Assembly: GCF_025200925.1 (NCBI RefSeq)
Contig: NZ_CP104174.1
Span: 1,674,001-1,738,000 of the forward strand
Source: Bradyrhizobium sp. CB1015
GTDB taxonomy: Bacteria > Pseudomonadota > Alphaproteobacteria > Rhizobiales > Xanthobacteraceae
Length of the DNA: 64,000 nucleotides
Direction: 5' to 3'
How positions within the stretch are numbered: position 1 is the stretch's first letter; each line of letters opens with the position of its first letter. Both the position numbers and the translations under genes were made by a program. Below are positions 56,302 through 64,000 of the stretch, one piece after another. Under the pieces are notes generated by a model that made no database searches, was not told where the DNA came from, and saw only the letters and a list, made by a program, of their open reading frames with translations.

Positions 56302-56918
56302 AAGTTGTAGCGCGCTTGATCGACCTGATTGTCGCTCTTTGCATCCAAGAGTACTGCCAGTTCTTGTACAGGCGACAATCGTCTGCCCAACGTGATGCTG
56401 TTGCAACGAAGAGCAGAACGAAGCGACGGCTAAGTGCCTTCGCTTGAGCCGTGACGTCGATAACAACCGCCCTAAAGTGCTGCGCAGCGTTAAGCAGACG
56501 GAACACGTCGTCGTCATCCTTCGGTCAGCCACAAATCGGAGCTGATCAGTGCTCGAGCGTGGATGAACATATCAGTTCGCCAGCTCGTGCCTGGAGCCAA
56601 CCCGTCCAGCGATATTTCCAGTTCTGCCCAGGGGTGCGACAAACAGAATCGACGATTGACGAATCTGACGTGCGAGGCTGGTACGTCAGTTTTAGAGTTA
56701 GCGCGGCAAAATGTCCGTGGTCGCTCCCGAGCGGTCGTTGACTTCGGCGAGGCGCCGACAAGCCGCAGCTCATTCGGTTGCGCGATCAAGAAAGCGAGCG
56801 CGGCCCGTCCCCTGTGATGAAGCAGGCGAGTGTGCTAGAGAGCTTACGTAGCTGATTTGCCATTGTTGTCACAAAGCACACCCACGGCTGTCTGAAATCG
56901 GCCAAGTGTTCGGTGTGC
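56302..56918. other. Region upstream of the fixR-nifA promoter
   Basis: No supported gene in 600 bases. It ends at the RegR box. Confidence 0.45.
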
Positions 56919-56933
56919 GCGACGTTAGGACGC
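56919..56933 (+). promoter_or_regulatory. RegR box (fixR-nifA upstream activating site)
   Basis: GCGACGTTAGGACGC fits the published B. japonicum RegR-binding consensus GNGRCRTTNNGNCGC at every defined position. It is centred about 63 bases upstream of the start predicted by the -24/-12 element, close to the position reported for the fixR-nifA UAS. Confidence 0.85.
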
Positions 56934-56962
56934 AAAACGGAGGTGATTTACCTGCACCGCAG

Positions 56963-56978
56963 TGGCGCAAATCCTGCT
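56963..56978 (+). promoter_or_regulatory. -24/-12 promoter of fixR-nifA
   Basis: TGGCGCAAATCCTGCT has the invariant GG and GC exactly 10 bases apart. In B. japonicum this operon is read from overlapping promoters, one RpoN/NifA-dependent and one RegR-dependent; both elements are present here. The fixR start is 36 bases downstream. Confidence 0.8.
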
Positions 56979-57013
56979 AATCGTCCGCTGCCCTAACAGT
57001 AGAGGAGGCGGCC

Positions 57014-57850
57014 TTGGGTCTCGATCTGCCGAATGACAATCTGATTAGAGAGCCGCTGGCCGAAACACATTTGGGTTGCCTCGTTTACGCCGATAAAGCG
57101 CGTGATAATCGTAGAGAACAAAAGACGATGTTGCTCACGGGGGCATCGCGCGGAATTGGTCATGCCACTGCCAAGCTCTTCTCGGAGGCGGGCTGGCGTG
57201 TCATTTCTTGCGCGCGCCAACCTTTCGACGGCGAGCGATGCTCCTGGGAGGCAGGGAATGACGATCATTTCCAGATCGACCTCAGCAATCATCGAATGCT
57301 GCCGCGTGCGATCACCGAGGTCAAGAAGCGCTTGGCTGGTGCGCCCTTGCACGCGCTGGTGAATAATGCCGGGGTCTCGCCGAAAACGCCCACTGGCGAT
57401 CGGATGACGTCGTTGACCACGTCAACCGAGACCTGGATGGGGGTGTTTCATCTTAATCTGGTAGCTCCGATCCTGCTGGCGCAGGGTCTGTTTGACGAGC
57501 TAAGAGCCGCGTCAGGATCAATCGTAAATGTGACTTCAATAGCAGGCTCACGGGTGCACCCATTCGCCGGTAGCGCCTATGCGACCTCGAAAGCGGCGCT
57601 TGCGAGCCTCACACGCGAGCTGGCCTATGATTATGCGCCGCATGGCATTCGTGTGAATGCGATCGCGCCCGGCGAAATCAAGACCGACATGCTATCGCCA
57701 GACACGGAAGCCCGTCTCGTGCCAGGTATCCCGCTGCGCAGAGTGGGGACCCCGGATGAAGTGGCCAAAGTCATCTTCTTCCTGTGCTCGGATGCGGCGA
57801 GTTATGTCACGGGAGCCGAGGTGCCGATCAATGGCGGGCAGCATTTGTAA
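57014..57850 (+). CDS. fixR: FixR, short-chain dehydrogenase/reductase
   Basis: First gene of the fixR-nifA operon. The 278-residue SDR protein has the nucleotide-binding motif TGASRGIGHA (about 42-51), NNAG (about 117), the catalytic Ser in VTSIAGS and YATSK (Tyr-x3-Lys), and the C-terminal GAEVPINGGQHL. The TTG start at 57014 is supported by AGAGGAGG 5 bases upstream and by the family length of 278. The N-terminal 38 residues before the Rossmann fold are longer than in most SDRs. Its substrate is unknown and it is dispensable for fixation in B. japonicum; its main effect is to link nifA to the RegR/NifA promoter. Confidence 0.95.
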   Translation: MGLDLPNDNLIREPLAETHLGCLVYADKARDNRREQKTMLLTGASRGIGHATAKLFSEAGWRVISCARQPFDGERCSWEAGNDDHFQIDLSNHRMLPRAITEVKKRLAGAPLHALVNNAGVSPKTPTGDRMTSLTTSTETWMGVFHLNLVAPILLAQGLFDELRAASGSIVNVTSIAGSRVHPFAGSAYATSKAALASLTRELAYDYAPHGIRVNAIAPGEIKTDMLSPDTEARLVPGIPLRRVGTPDEVAKVIFFLCSDAASYVTGAEVPINGGQHL

Positions 57851-58100
57851 AGCCGCCGCTCTGGCGACGCAGCTGACGTGTCCTGCAGCGGCACGTATGT
57901 TCTCCGCTGACGACGCGCACGATCCGCAAAAAGTGAAACGAGGGCACATTGCAAGTGTGGTGTCGTGCCATAATAAGGTGTCACGGTTCTATGTCATCTC
58001 CTCAACACGTGGGGCTAGATCAGAGAGTGACATGCAAAACGAAGCTCGCCAATCCCAACATGGCTCCATGGAGGATAATCAAGACAACGGAGACAGGCTC

Positions 58101-59849
58101 ATGCTGCACATCCCATCCTCGGGCGAACGACCTGCCTCGCAACCGGAGCCGGAGCGTGATCCCTCGGGGCAGCCGTCGTATGAGAGCGCGCTGGCCGGCA
58201 TCTTCGAAATATCGAAAATAGTCAGCGCCCCTGGTCGGCTCGAAGTCATGTTGGCCAAGGTCCTTGGCCTGCTGCAATCGTTTGTGCAGATGCGACACGG
58301 CATCGTCTCGCTATTCCACGATGACGGTATCCCGGAAATTACCGTTGGCGCCGGCTGGAGCGAAGGCAGTGACGAACGTTACCGCACGTGCCTGCCGCAG
58401 AAAGCAATCGCCCAGATCGTAGCGACAGACGGGCCTCTTATTGTCGAGAGCGTAGCCGGCGAGCCAGCCTTCAGCGCTGCCGACCGGGAGCTTCTCGGCG
58501 CCTCCGACAGCGTGCGCGTATCGTTTATTGGGGTTCCTATTCGTATTGAAGCGAGGGTCGTTGGTACGCTGACGGTAGACCGTATCCAGGACGATAGTTC
58601 CAGTCTTCGGCTCGAGTACGATGCGCGACTGCTGGCTATGGTCGCCAACTTGGTGGGACAAACAGTCAAGCTACATCGCTTGTTGGCCTGCGATCGTGAA
58701 CGATTGTTAGTGGACAAAGACCAGCCACAGAAGATTGTTGAGCTTGAGGTGGCCGCTCGCGAGCGCAAGAAGCTTCACGCCCACGGGATCATTGGCGACA
58801 GCGCCGCGCTGAGCGCTCTGCTCGAGAAGATTGCGGTTGTAGCCAAATCGAACAGCACGGTTCTGCTGCGGGGCGAATCCGGCACCGGCAAGGAGCTCGT
58901 AGCCAAGGCCATTCACGAGTCCTCGTCCCGCGCTAAACGACCGTTCGTTAAACTGAATTGCGCGGCGCTGCCAGAGACGGTTCTGGAATCGGAATTGTTT
59001 GGCCATGAGAAAGGTGCCTTTACCGGTGCGGTCAGCTCGCGCAAGGGGCGCTTCGAGCTTGCTGACAAAGGGACGCTATTTCTGGATGAGATCGGAGAGA
59101 TCTCAGCTCCGTTCCAGGCGAAATTGCTGCGAGTTCTGCAAGAGCAGGAGTTCGAGCGCGTCGGTAGCAATCACACGATTAAGGTCGATGTTCGAGTCAT
59201 AGCTGCGACCAACAAGAACCTTGAAGAGGCCGTGGCAAGGAGCGAGTTCCGCGCGGACCTCTACTATCGTATTAGCGTAGTTCCCTTGTTGTTGCCGCCG
59301 CTGCGCCAAAGACGCACTGATATTCCGCTGCTAGCCCGAGAGTTCCTCAGAAAGTTCAACAGCGAGAACGGCCGTACGCTCACCCTGGAGGCGAGTGCGA
59401 TCGAGGTACTGATGAACTGCGGGTTTCCGGGAAATATTCGCGAACTCGAAAATTGCATCGAGCGAACAGCGACGCTGTGTACCGGGCCATCGATTGTGAG
59501 AAGTGACTTTGCATGCTGCCAAGGCCAGTGCCTTTCCATGATGCTCTGGAAAAGCACATCGAACGACAAGGCCGACGTGGCGGTACCCATGCAGCCGATG
59601 CCTGCAAAGTCCATCATTCCGCTAGCTCAAACGACATTGCCACCGCAGTCTGTCTGCGGACCGGCCCCACTGGCACCTGCCGGCACAGTTCTCGTTGGTG
59701 GTGCGAGCATGACCGATCGCGAGCGTGTCATTGCGGCCATGGAAAAATCTGGCTGGGTGCAGGCCAAGGCAGCGCGCCTACTCGGACTAACCCCGCGCCA
59801 AATCGGCTATGCGCTGCGAAAATACGGAGTTGAGATAAAGCGGTTCTGA
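58101..59849 (+). CDS. nifA: NifA, redox-sensitive activator of nif/fix genes
   Basis: NifA activates sigma-54 promoters of nitrogen fixation genes at low oxygen. The ATG at 58101 gives 582 residues, the B. japonicum length; upstream in-frame ATGs (58032) have weaker support. Domains: N-terminal GAF (about 30-185); AAA+ (about 210-445) with Walker A GESGTGKE, the sigma-54-contacting GAFTGA, Walker B TLFLDEIGE; the inter-domain linker with the Cys cluster required for oxygen sensitivity (NCIERTAT, FACCQGQC); and a Fis-type HTH (AAMEKSGWVQAKAARLLGLT). All key residues are intact, with Gly and Cys substitutions only in the linker. It should control the UAS-bearing promoters at 9988, 12194 and 61665. 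Confidence 0.97.
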   Translation: MLHIPSSGERPASQPEPERDPSGQPSYESALAGIFEISKIVSAPGRLEVMLAKVLGLLQSFVQMRHGIVSLFHDDGIPEITVGAGWSEGSDERYRTCLPQKAIAQIVATDGPLIVESVAGEPAFSAADRELLGASDSVRVSFIGVPIRIEARVVGTLTVDRIQDDSSSLRLEYDARLLAMVANLVGQTVKLHRLLACDRERLLVDKDQPQKIVELEVAARERKKLHAHGIIGDSAALSALLEKIAVVAKSNSTVLLRGESGTGKELVAKAIHESSSRAKRPFVKLNCAALPETVLESELFGHEKGAFTGAVSSRKGRFELADKGTLFLDEIGEISAPFQAKLLRVLQEQEFERVGSNHTIKVDVRVIAATNKNLEEAVARSEFRADLYYRISVVPLLLPPLRQRRTDIPLLAREFLRKFNSENGRTLTLEASAIEVLMNCGFPGNIRELENCIERTATLCTGPSIVRSDFACCQGQCLSMMLWKSTSNDKADVAVPMQPMPAKSIIPLAQTTLPPQSVCGPAPLAPAGTVLVGGASMTDRERVIAAMEKSGWVQAKAARLLGLTPRQIGYALRKYGVEIKRF

Positions 59850-60191
59850 ACAACCACACCCGTCGGAACTTCTGCTGCCAAATAGATAGTTGAAGAACGA
59901 TTCCGAAGAGGCAATCTACGCACTCTGAAGGGAATGGGCCGGCCTGCGGCGACGACGGCGCGCGCGCAACATGGATTTGTGCGCCATGAGTTACAGAGCC
60001 TCACCTGGGGCCATACAATCGTGAACCGTCCTCCGTAGCTCGAACATGTAACAAGCTATCATCCCTATTCTGCGGACGAGTGAGCGGCAATGCTTAACCG
60101 TCGATCGGCCCGATGCCCGCAGGTGGTTCGCAGCAGTGATCCTGCGAGCATCCCTTGCGTCTCTCGGCTGGCGTGACGAGCGGAACCGCGT
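59850..60191. other. nifA-fixA intergenic region
   Basis: No gene is supported. It leads into the fixA upstream elements. Confidence 0.5.
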
Positions 60192-60317
60192 TGTCGGTGC
60201 CCTGACTTGTGTCGGCATTCGTTCGTCAGGAAGAGCGGCTGGAGCGACTTATCGCCCGGTTTAAGCCTTTTTGACAGCGAGCCGATTCCAGGCAACGGCG
60301 ATGGTACAACACTTGCT
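60192..60317 (+). promoter_or_regulatory. fixA sigma-54 promoter with imperfect NifA site
   Basis: TGGTACAACACTTGCT (60302-60317) is a perfect RpoN promoter. A degenerate NifA site TGT-CGGTGCCCTG-ACT lies at 60192-60207, 95 bases upstream. The fixA start follows 38 bases after the -12 box. Confidence 0.85.
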
Positions 60318-60355
60318 GTTCTCTTCGCAGCTATCGCAACTGTTGGAGCAACATC

Positions 60356-61219
60356 GTGCACAATGTCGTCTGCATCAAACAGGTTCCGGACTCGGCGCAA
60401 ATCCGCGTTCACCCCGTGACCAATACAATCATGCGCCAGGGAGTGCCGACAATCATCAACCCATATGACCTCTTCGCGCTCGAGGCCGCGCTGGAGCTGC
60501 GCGATCGGTTCGGCGGCGAAATTACCGTGCTTACCATGGGACCGCCATCGGCAGAAGAGTCCCTGCGAAAGGCGCTGGCTTATGGTGCCGATCGCGCCGT
60601 CCTACTCACCGATCGCTGCTTTGCGGGCTCCGACACACTGGCCACAACGTATGCACTTGCAACCGCCATCCGGAAAATCGGTAAGGACTATCGCCCGACG
60701 AATGTCATTTTCACGGGAAAGCAGACCATCGACGGCGATACTGCGCAGGTTGGGCCCGGCATCGCAAAGCGAGTGGGCGTAGTGCAGCTGACTTACGTTG
60801 CTAAGATCAGATCCTTGGACCTCGCCGCTCAAACGATTGAAGTGGAACGACGCTGCGAAGGTGGTGTGCAGGTGTTGCAAACCAAATTGCCGTGCCTCAT
60901 CACCATGCTTGAGGCGACCAATCAGATTCGGCGCGGCGCGATGGCGGATGCCTTGCGTGCCGCGCGTGCCCAAATCGTGAAATGGAGCGCGCAAGAAGCC
61001 GGTGTCGAAGACACCTCCAACTGCGGTCTCAAGGGCTCGCCGACGGTCGTTAAGCGTGTGTTCGCTCCCTCTGCGCGGGCCGAGAAGGCGGCGCTGGTTG
61101 AGGCCGCTGAGCAACCGGCGCAGGCGTTGATAGACGCAATGTTCTCGCTTCAACCGAAGCTCGAAACCGATCTTGCGGCACTTGCTCGTGGCGCTCGATC
61201 CGGAGAGTCCAGGCCATGA
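60356..61219 (+). CDS. fixA: FixA, electron-transfer flavoprotein beta-type subunit
   Basis: Part of the FixABCX complex, which bifurcates electrons from NADH to supply low-potential electrons to nitrogenase. The 287-residue product has the ETF-beta start VVCIKQVPDSAQIRVHP, the NPYDLFALEAALELRDRFGGEITVLTMGP core, and GKQTIDGDTAQVGPGIAKRVG. The GTG start at 60356 has GGAG 8 bases upstream and follows a perfect sigma-54 promoter. fixBCX are not adjacent, as is known for Bradyrhizobium, where fixA is separate. Confidence 0.96.
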   Translation: MHNVVCIKQVPDSAQIRVHPVTNTIMRQGVPTIINPYDLFALEAALELRDRFGGEITVLTMGPPSAEESLRKALAYGADRAVLLTDRCFAGSDTLATTYALATAIRKIGKDYRPTNVIFTGKQTIDGDTAQVGPGIAKRVGVVQLTYVAKIRSLDLAAQTIEVERRCEGGVQVLQTKLPCLITMLEATNQIRRGAMADALRAARAQIVKWSAQEAGVEDTSNCGLKGSPTVVKRVFAPSARAEKAALVEAAEQPAQALIDAMFSLQPKLETDLAALARGARSGESRP

Positions 61220-61664
61220 TAGTGGATACGCTCCAGAAATGTATCAACGCCGCACCCGTGTCGAAGAGCGCGCAACATGTAGCGACCCATCTCGGCCAGC
61301 TACCAATAGGGTCTGCCCATGGCATCCGTCGATCTCGCGAGCAGCGGGCCCGGATGTTCCCTAGACCACGTTACGCTACGACGGAGTCGCGGGGGATTGT
61401 CGGGGCACAGGCAAAGGGGCCTGCGTATGTTCCAGGTCACCGTTCGGTCGTATTCGACGACGTGGAAGGCCATTTCTTCTCTTGTAACGGTCACGGCGAA
61501 GACGCAATAGTCAGCGACCCGGGTCACCATACTAGCGCTGCCGTCTGCACGCACAAAGCGCTGTCGCTGGCTTCGGGGCGCAAAGTCAACCCATGCGTCG
61601 CCTTTGAAGCAGTCTCCGCGATTGAGCAGACCTGTACGCATGTGAGCGGCCGCTGGCTCTTCGC
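61220..61664. other. Region between fixA and the next NifA promoter
   Basis: A 167-residue frame (61216-61719) overlaps the fixA stop by ATGA but has no recognisable domain, and the opposite strand is also open. I do not call it. Confidence 0.35.
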
Positions 61665-61793
61665 TGTTTGCTTTCTGACAGCGGCGCGCAGGCTCTCAAG
61701 GTCGATACACTCGCAATGAGGAGGCGACACGACCGTTGTATCAACTGATTCAGATCTTACGGAGCGAATCCAAGAGTTGGCATAATGATTGCT
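61665..61793 (+). promoter_or_regulatory. Third NifA-type sigma-54 promoter: UAS plus -24/-12
   Basis: A perfect activator site TGT-TTGCTTTCTG-ACA (61665-61680) is followed 98 bases later by TGGCATAATGATTGCT (61778-61793), which deviates from the RpoN consensus at one position. Transcription should begin near 61805 and read toward the DUF3865-GFA gene at 62402. Confidence 0.8.
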
Positions 61794-62401
61794 GAGAGCG
61801 ACTAAGAACTTAGAGGTGGTAATCGCGAACGAAGAACGGGTGAGGGTCTCTTTGAGATGCTTTGTGCCGCCAGCAGCGGTATGTGACACCAGGGGCCAAA
61901 AACCTTAAGAGCATCATAGGTACAAATTGGAGTCTACAATGCTGTCCCAGGCTGACAGCGGTTCGGCGAAATGGCGGGAGCAGCACCCGCGAGGGCTTGA
62001 TCCATTCGCCCAAGATCGCGAAAGCTGCAAGCGTGCCGAGCGGCCAGGCACGCCACTCGCCCACGCGACATTAGCTACAAAACGGCGTGGGCGGCGCAGT
62101 ATCCATTATGAGTCTCCGCGCGAATGCTGGTCGGGGCGGGCACTGCGGCGTCGGACTGCTGGTGGAGAGGAATCCGACTGGATTCCCGCCGCTCCAATAA
62201 TGAACGCATTCCCTTCGATGCTTATGAGCTGGACTGAGCATGCCGCTGTCTGCCATCGCGAAGCAAACTACCAAAAGTTCGCCTGGAAGGTGAGCGCAAT
62301 CATTGGCCCTTCTAAGCCAATGAACCCAGGGCGGTTAATAGGTGGCCCGGACACGAAGCTGCTTCGTCAGGGACCGTTCGCTTCTCATCTGCAGGGATCA
62401 C
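61794..62401 (+). other. Leader between NifA promoter and the DUF3865-GFA gene
   Basis: An ORF beginning ATG 61939 with GGAG 6 bases upstream (MLSQADSGSAKWREQHPRG...) runs on to 62613, out of frame with the next gene. Its first 60-90 codons could be a genuine small gene or the start of a decayed one; I do not recognise it. Confidence 0.35.
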
Positions 62402-63625
62402 ATGACATCTCAAGCGTCTCGATTTGCAGCGGATCAGCCTCCGAAGATATGCTGCGAGTACCTGACCGAGCAAGCGCGAGCCTTGTTCGGCCCGCATCCG
62501 TTCGCCTCTCAGTTGTCCGAAGATCAGGTTGCCAGGGTGCTGCCCGAATATCTGGCGATGTCACAGGCGTTCCCGTACCTGCAGGCGGGGTCCCAAGGGG
62601 ACCTCATATTTGATGCAATGCATCACAATCGGGATATTGCGAGAGACATTGAGCTGACCAGCGTGGTCGCGAACTTTATCTGTTGGGACGAGACCGGAGG
62701 CCATGGCCGAATTCTCCAGGGGGGCAAGGCCGCGCTACCGGATATTCTGTTGACAGAAAGCTTTCACTCCAACCTGTTGAAGAAAGATGCCTCCCAACTA
62801 CTCGGCCGAGCAATACTGCCCAACTATAGCTCTAGGACGAAGCAGTATCTGCATTCTCTCTACGCCGGATTGTCATCGAAAGACTCCCTCGTTCGTTGCG
62901 CTTACATGGTAGCTTTTGAGCTACATGCTGCGGACATGATCCAATCGCTGTGGACCACCCTGGCCGAAACGTTTAAAGCGCAGCCGGACGATCTGGAGTA
63001 TTTTCGCAGCCATGTGGGCGGAGAAGATCCCGCGGAGAAGTACCACGGAGAAATGACAGGCCGGCTGATTGGTGAACTTGTGCAGCCTGACCGTAGTGAT
63101 CGTTTTTTGAATGAATTCCTCCAAGCCTATCGGGTCAGCGTCCAGTGGTGCCGCGATCTCATCGCAATTGCGGCACGCACCGGAGATGATCACTCGGAGA
63201 TCGAACATCATGGCAGTTGCCATTGTGGCTCTGTCAAGTTCTACGTCAGAGCGCCGCGGGAGCTCTCTGGAGTTCGTTGCAATTGCTCGATTTGTCAAAT
63301 GTCTGGGTTTCTCCACTTACTCGTAACTGGCGATAAGCTACGCATCGAGCGCGGTGAAGAATTCCTCACTACATATCAGTTCAACAAGAACATTGCTCGG
63401 CACACGTTTTGCCGGCTTTGTGGGGTAAAGCCATTCTATAGGCCGAGGTCGAACCCCTCCGGGTTCAGCGTAAATATTCGATGCCTGGACAGAAGGACGA
63501 TCGCGCGCGTAAGAATAACCGAGTTCGATGGCGAGCATTGGGAGCAAGCATTCGTCTCAATGCACAAGGACCCGGAGTCCTGCTTCGAAGATCAAAGGAG
63601 TGAGCTCGAATGGCGCGCGCAATGA
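62402..63625 (+). CDS. Fusion of a haem-oxygenase-like (DUF3865/CADD-like) domain with a GFA zinc domain
   Basis: ATG 62402 has GGGA 5 bases upstream and gives 407 residues. Residues about 10-265 are an all-helical haem-oxygenase-like domain of the DUF3865/CADD type: SVVANFICWDETGGHGRILQ, LTESFHSNLLKKD, then candidate metal ligands E173/H175 (FELHAAD) and H204, E208 or D209, H215 (HVGGEDPAEKYH). Relatives include di-iron oxygenases or oxidases acting on small molecules. Residues about 268-370 are a GFA/CENP-V-like zinc fold: C273-x-C275 (SCHCGS), CNCSICQ and FCRLCG. I do not know this fusion. It is the first secure gene behind a NifA/sigma-54 promoter and overlaps the next ORF by ATGA, so the two are probably co-expressed in nitrogen-fixing cells. 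The reaction is unknown. Confidence 0.75.
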   Translation: MTSQASRFAADQPPKICCEYLTEQARALFGPHPFASQLSEDQVARVLPEYLAMSQAFPYLQAGSQGDLIFDAMHHNRDIARDIELTSVVANFICWDETGGHGRILQGGKAALPDILLTESFHSNLLKKDASQLLGRAILPNYSSRTKQYLHSLYAGLSSKDSLVRCAYMVAFELHAADMIQSLWTTLAETFKAQPDDLEYFRSHVGGEDPAEKYHGEMTGRLIGELVQPDRSDRFLNEFLQAYRVSVQWCRDLIAIAARTGDDHSEIEHHGSCHCGSVKFYVRAPRELSGVRCNCSICQMSGFLHLLVTGDKLRIERGEEFLTTYQFNKNIARHTFCRLCGVKPFYRPRSNPSGFSVNIRCLDRRTIARVRITEFDGEHWEQAFVSMHKDPESCFEDQRSELEWRAQ

Positions 63626-64000
63626 GTGATAAATCCCGCCAGCTTTCAGAGGAAATGCTGACAAAGTACCGCATAGAGCTGTTAGTAAAGGGGACGGCCG
63701 TTATCGCCCCCCAGATATTGTTCACTCAAGCCGACTTGACCAAGATCGATCAGCTGCAGGCTGAGATTCCCGAGGAAGAAGTGCGGGAGGGAGATGCCGG
63801 CGACTTGCACAGCGTCTTTGTCAAGCGCGTAAGGGTAGATCCACCCGGCCGGGCGCCTAGCAACGTGAGTGGTACAGCTTCAGGGCAGATCATGGAGCTA
63901 CTTGAAAGTAAAGACCGCAGCTTCGCGCTAAGACAGATCTTCGGAGCATCCTCAGATTACGTGGTTCGCCGATGCCAAATGCATCGTATGCCGCCCGGGT
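63622..64000 (+). CDS. 5' part of a probable 2-oxoglutarate/Fe(II) oxygenase-like gene (runs off the window)
   Basis: ATG 63622 overlaps the preceding stop as ATGA (an ATG 12 bases earlier is in frame). 126 residues are visible: KYRIELLVKGTAVIAPQILF, a charged stretch EIPEEEVREGDAGD, and ELLESKDRSFALRQIFG followed by YVVRRCQMHRMPPG. The last segment resembles the strand just before the HxD iron ligands in prolyl-hydroxylase-type 2OG oxygenases (xRxQxxRMxPGxFxxxHxD), but the ligands lie beyond the window. Translational coupling to the DUF3865-GFA gene suggests a shared pathway. Confidence 0.5.
   Translation, partial: MSDKSRQLSEEMLTKYRIELLVKGTAVIAPQILFTQADLTKIDQLQAEIPEEEVREGDAGDLHSVFVKRVRVDPPGRAPSNVSGTASGQIMELLESKDRSFALRQIFGASSDYVVRRCQMHRMPPG

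Noticed and set aside
61216..61719. 167-residue frame overlapping the fixA stop in ATGA
   Set aside because: No recognisable domain, the opposite strand is equally open, and the NifA promoter lies inside it.
1..64000. CRISPR arrays, tRNA and rRNA genes
   Set aside because: I looked for regularly spaced repeats and cloverleaf-like or rRNA-like sequence and saw none.

Overview
The window is part of the symbiosis island of a Bradyrhizobium species (B. japonicum / B. diazoefficiens / B. elkanii type). The main evidence is the gene order nolA - nodD2 - nodD1 - (nod box) - nodABCSUIJ - nolO remnant - nodZ - fixR-nifA - fixA, which is characteristic of that genus. It is supported by type III secretion (tts) boxes in front of effector genes, a symbiotic hemN, pectinolytic enzymes, and many insertion-sequence and pseudogene remains.

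Layout. 0-7 kb is a gene graveyard: a truncated IS701-type transposase, a broken IS630, and relics of a nucleotidyltransferase, a possible Wadjet JetA protein and a PEP phosphomutase. One intact tts-box-controlled effector gene (1021-3210, minus) sits among them. 7-14 kb is low in protein genes (a stand-alone LuxR-type HTH protein, a cold-shock protein, an integrase stub) but holds three sigma-54 promoters. Two of these have perfect NifA upstream activator sequences (TGT-N10-ACA), and one of those heads a small-ORF transcription unit that ends in a clear terminator. 14-17 kb encodes secreted polygalacturonase and pectin methylesterase. 17.2-19.8 kb is a complete IS66 element whose 8-bp target duplication can be seen. 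20-28 kb is an effector cluster: two divergent LRR/NEL (NopM-type) ubiquitin ligase genes and a 748-residue repeat protein, each behind a tts box. 29-42 kb holds an OprB-type porin, hemN, an IS110 element, an outer-membrane beta-barrel protein, small hypotheticals and a LivK-like binding protein.

42-61 kb is the nodulation and fixation regulatory core. NolA (MerR family), NodD2 and NodD1 (LysR family) lead into nodABCSUIJ, which makes and exports the lipochitooligosaccharide Nod factor. nolO is broken and nolMN are at best traces; nodZ (6-O-fucosylation) is intact. fixR-nifA has a perfect RegR box and a -24/-12 element, and fixA has a sigma-54 promoter. 61.6-64 kb contains a strong NifA/sigma-54 promoter upstream of a gene fusing a haem-oxygenase-like (DUF3865/CADD-like) domain to a GFA zinc domain. 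That gene overlaps by ATGA an ORF that runs off the window and looks like the start of a 2-oxoglutarate-dependent oxygenase.

Two regulatory patterns stand out. First, four copies of an element TTGAAT-N19-TAnnnT with a conserved CGTCA core, the geometry of a MerR-family operator, lie upstream of nolA itself, nodD2, the LivK-like gene and (at a distance) hemN; this outlines a NolA regulon. Second, three promoters with NifA sites drive units of unknown function. Family assignments rest on recognition of motifs and context; no database search was possible.
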